Shown here one piece after another: positions 37,931 through 39,401 of a DNA stretch of 39,401 nt; positions within the stretch are counted from its first letter, which is position 1; every line of letters starts with the position of its first letter. A program made the position numbers and the translations under genes. Location: NCBI GenBank assembly GCA_964573205.1, contig CAZNIT010000007.1, positions 1-39,401 on the forward strand, given 5' to 3'. The notes under the pieces are model-generated. The model was not told the origin of the DNA. It did no database searches and was given only the letters and a program-made list of their open reading frames with translations. This stretch comes from QNZT01 sp964573205 (GTDB lineage: Bacteria > Campylobacterota > Campylobacteria > Campylobacterales > QNZT01).

Positions 37931-39401
37931 TTAAAATACGCCGACGGTATTCATTGCCGCAACCGTCAAAGTTATTTTATATATTATATCAGCTATATCT
38001 CCGGCTATGTCGATACCTCGCTCGAACATAATCTTTTTGGGTATGATTATGACATCTCCTCTTTTTACCTCAACACTGTTTGAAGAGAAGAGGTATGAAC
38101 CCAAAGATGCTTTTTGCGCCTCACCGTTGGCATGAAGTACATATATATGATCCGAATCGGCGATCTCCGTAACACCTCCGCATCTGGAGATATAGCTTCT
38201 GACATTATCACCCATATATGCCAGAGCCATAGGGTTCATAACTTCTCCGCTTACAACCACCGTATCGTTATGAGATGGAATCATAAGTGTATCGCCGTCT
38301 TTTAGAGTTAGATCGCTCGGAGAGTTTTTAAAGCTCTCAAGATCGCAGGTAAGATTTATCGAAACTCTTCCTATCGGAGTGATCTTTTCAGCTTCGGCGA
38401 TTAACGATTCGACCGCGTCTATTCCCTCTTTAATGGAGATTTGTCCCATAGTTTTACTACCCGAGCTTCTAAGACTTGCTAAGATGACTTGCTCTTTTAG
38501 TTTTGAAAGCGATCTTTGTAAACTTTTCTTTTGAAGAGCCGCTATCTCTTTTCTTGAAAAAACGGCACCGTATAAGAAGGCTTCATCAGTAAAGCCGCCG
38601 GCTCTTTCAATAACTGAGGAGAGTTTTTCTCCGCTGTGAATAACATAAGTTCCCGGAAATTTAACCTCCCCTTTAATGGTTACTTGTTTTTTCTCATACC
38701 AATAAGGCATTCTTTTTATGTTGACTTCATCGTGTGCTTGGATAATGAAGCTTTTCATCTTTGAGAGCGCTACATTTATGATCTTCTTTTTCCTCTCTCC
38801 ATTTTTTGTATAGTAACGGACGATTTCACACTCTTTGGGATAAGCCCTTTCATTTAATCCCCCGGCACTTCTTATGAATTTTTCAAGCGTCATTGCTTCT
38901 GAAATCGGATATCGTCCGGGTTTTACCACTTCGCCTGATATCGTTGCCATAGTCATAGGGTTCGTCTCAAAATAATCAAACAGAGTAACCGTATCGAAAG
39001 CCTTTAATTTATAATCTGGATTTTTTTCAAAATCGACTATTTTCACATTCGCTTTTTTATGTTTGTTATCATATGAGAGTATTTTGACTCTTCTTGTATC
39101 AAATGCTGACTGTACACCGGCAGTGTTTATAAGATCTCTTAGTGTCATTCCATCCGTAAATTGAAATTGTCCCTCTTGCATCAAAAGTTTTGGCGCATTA
39201 AGCTTACCGCTTTTTTGCTCTTCATTCGAAGATGCTTGAGTGATAGTTACATAGGGGTTAATCGAAGTGTCTAATTTGTTGAAAATATAGAGTTTATCTT
39301 TATTGTGTAGTGTAAAATCTGATCGACCCTTTAGAATATCTTGAAGATTAACATTATAAACCTTGGGTGTCAGATCCTTTGTAACTCTTTTGATCATGGC
39401 G
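37931..39401 (-). CDS. SLBB-repeat polysaccharide export protein (5' end outside window)
   Basis: The C-terminal 489 residues of an outer-membrane/periplasmic polysaccharide export protein; the frame is open to the window edge, so the ATG at 39397 need not be the start. At least four SLBB-type repeats are visible: FTDGMTLRDLINTAGVQSAF; ISGEVVKPGRYPISEAMTLE with FIRSAGGLNERAY; IKGEVKFPGTYVIHSGEKLS with VIERAGGFTDEAF; and VSGEVMNPMALAYMGDNVRS with YISRCGGVTEIAD. It ends FERGIDIAGDIADIIYKITL, the usual tail of such proteins. The multi-SLBB architecture is like KpsD or Bacteroidota-type exporters rather than the single-SLBB Wza-like lipoprotein at 11586. The N-terminal signal and export domain must lie beyond 39401. 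It heads the - strand set with the Wzz-type gene and the outer-membrane protein. Confidence 0.85.
   Translation of the reverse strand, partial: AMIKRVTKDLTPKVYNVNLQDILKGRSDFTLHNKDKLYIFNKLDTSINPYVTITQASSNEEQKSGKLNAPKLLMQEGQFQFTDGMTLRDLINTAGVQSAFDTRRVKILSYDNKHKKANVKIVDFEKNPDYKLKAFDTVTLFDYFETNPMTMATISGEVVKPGRYPISEAMTLEKFIRSAGGLNERAYPKECEIVRYYTKNGERKKKIINVALSKMKSFIIQAHDEVNIKRMPYWYEKKQVTIKGEVKFPGTYVIHSGEKLSSVIERAGGFTDEAFLYGAVFSRKEIAALQKKSLQRSLSKLKEQVILASLRSSGSKTMGQISIKEGIDAVESLIAEAEKITPIGRVSINLTCDLESFKNSPSDLTLKDGDTLMIPSHNDTVVVSGEVMNPMALAYMGDNVRSYISRCGGVTEIADSDHIYVLHANGEAQKASLGSYLFSSNSVEVKRGDVIIIPKKIMFERGIDIAGDIADIIYKITLTVAAMNTVGVF

Noticed and set aside
1..39401. CRISPR arrays, tRNA or rRNA genes, insertion sequences, prophage genes
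   Set aside because: Gene gaps are short and were read on both strands. No spaced direct repeats, cloverleaf with CCA end, rRNA-like stretches, transposase or integrase motifs were seen.

Overview
The window looks like chromosomal DNA of a member of the Campylobacterota (Epsilonproteobacteria), more likely an environmental or vent-type genus (Sulfurimonas, Sulfurovum, Nitratiruptor or Hydrogenimonas-like) than a host-associated one. The reasons are low-to-moderate GC, dense operons with 4-base start/stop overlaps, extended TTTG-N-TANAAT promoters, and gene orders I recall from Campylobacter and Helicobacter: purA - FliJ-like - MotE-like - DUF507 - carA; flgB-flgC-fliE-ftsI; and alaS...maf...pbp1A. 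The genus is inference. No rRNA, tRNA, CRISPR array, insertion sequence or prophage gene was seen. No gene-free stretch reaches 300 bases; the two longest gaps (about 220 bases each, 1093-1316 and 11366-11585) hold terminators and probable promoters.

Layout. (1) 1-1092: 3' part of transketolase, with a terminator hairpin. (2) 1317-11365, + strand: a polysaccharide assembly operon with a GT4 glycosyltransferase, galE, wecB, wecC, an O-antigen polymerase/ligase-type membrane protein, a second GT4, a formyltransferase-like/beta-propeller fusion and a heparinase II/III-family protein, closed by a terminator. (3) 11586-15940, + strand, own promoter: a Wza-like lipoprotein, a Wzc-like tyrosine kinase/co-polymerase and a WecA-like initiating phosphotransferase. 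Together (2) and (3) make a nearly complete Wzx/Wzy-type pathway. It predicts UDP-ManNAc and UDP-ManNAcA as building blocks; no Wzx flippase is present in the window. (4) 16005-20853, + strand: hisZ, purA, a FliJ-like protein, a MotE-like protein, DUF507 and carA. (5) 20829-25700, - strand: a cysteine-free PqiA-like membrane protein, rpsI, rplM, ftsI, fliE, flgC and flgB, the last three behind a good sigma-54 promoter. (6) 25859-35801, + strand: ftsW, murG, alaS, a CopD/HemJ-like membrane protein, speD, maf, a bioF-like aminotransferase, an orphan ABC ATPase and pbp1A. (7) 35803-39401, - strand: an SLBB-repeat export protein (cut by the window edge), a Wzz-type co-polymerase and an unrecognised outer-membrane protein, which look like a second polysaccharide export system.

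Functionally the window is an envelope-building region: two polysaccharide export machines surround a core of peptidoglycan and division genes (murG, ftsW, ftsI, pbp1A), flagellar rod and export/stator genes, and nucleotide, amino-acid and translation genes. The points most worth a second look are the fusion protein at 8130-9755, whose formyltransferase-type catalytic motif is replaced; the signal-less heparinase-family protein encoded with the polysaccharide synthesis genes; the purA-linked FliJ/MotE pair; and several regulatory palindromes (in front of ftsI, alaS and the DUF507-carA operon, and the terminator abutting the PqiA-like gene).
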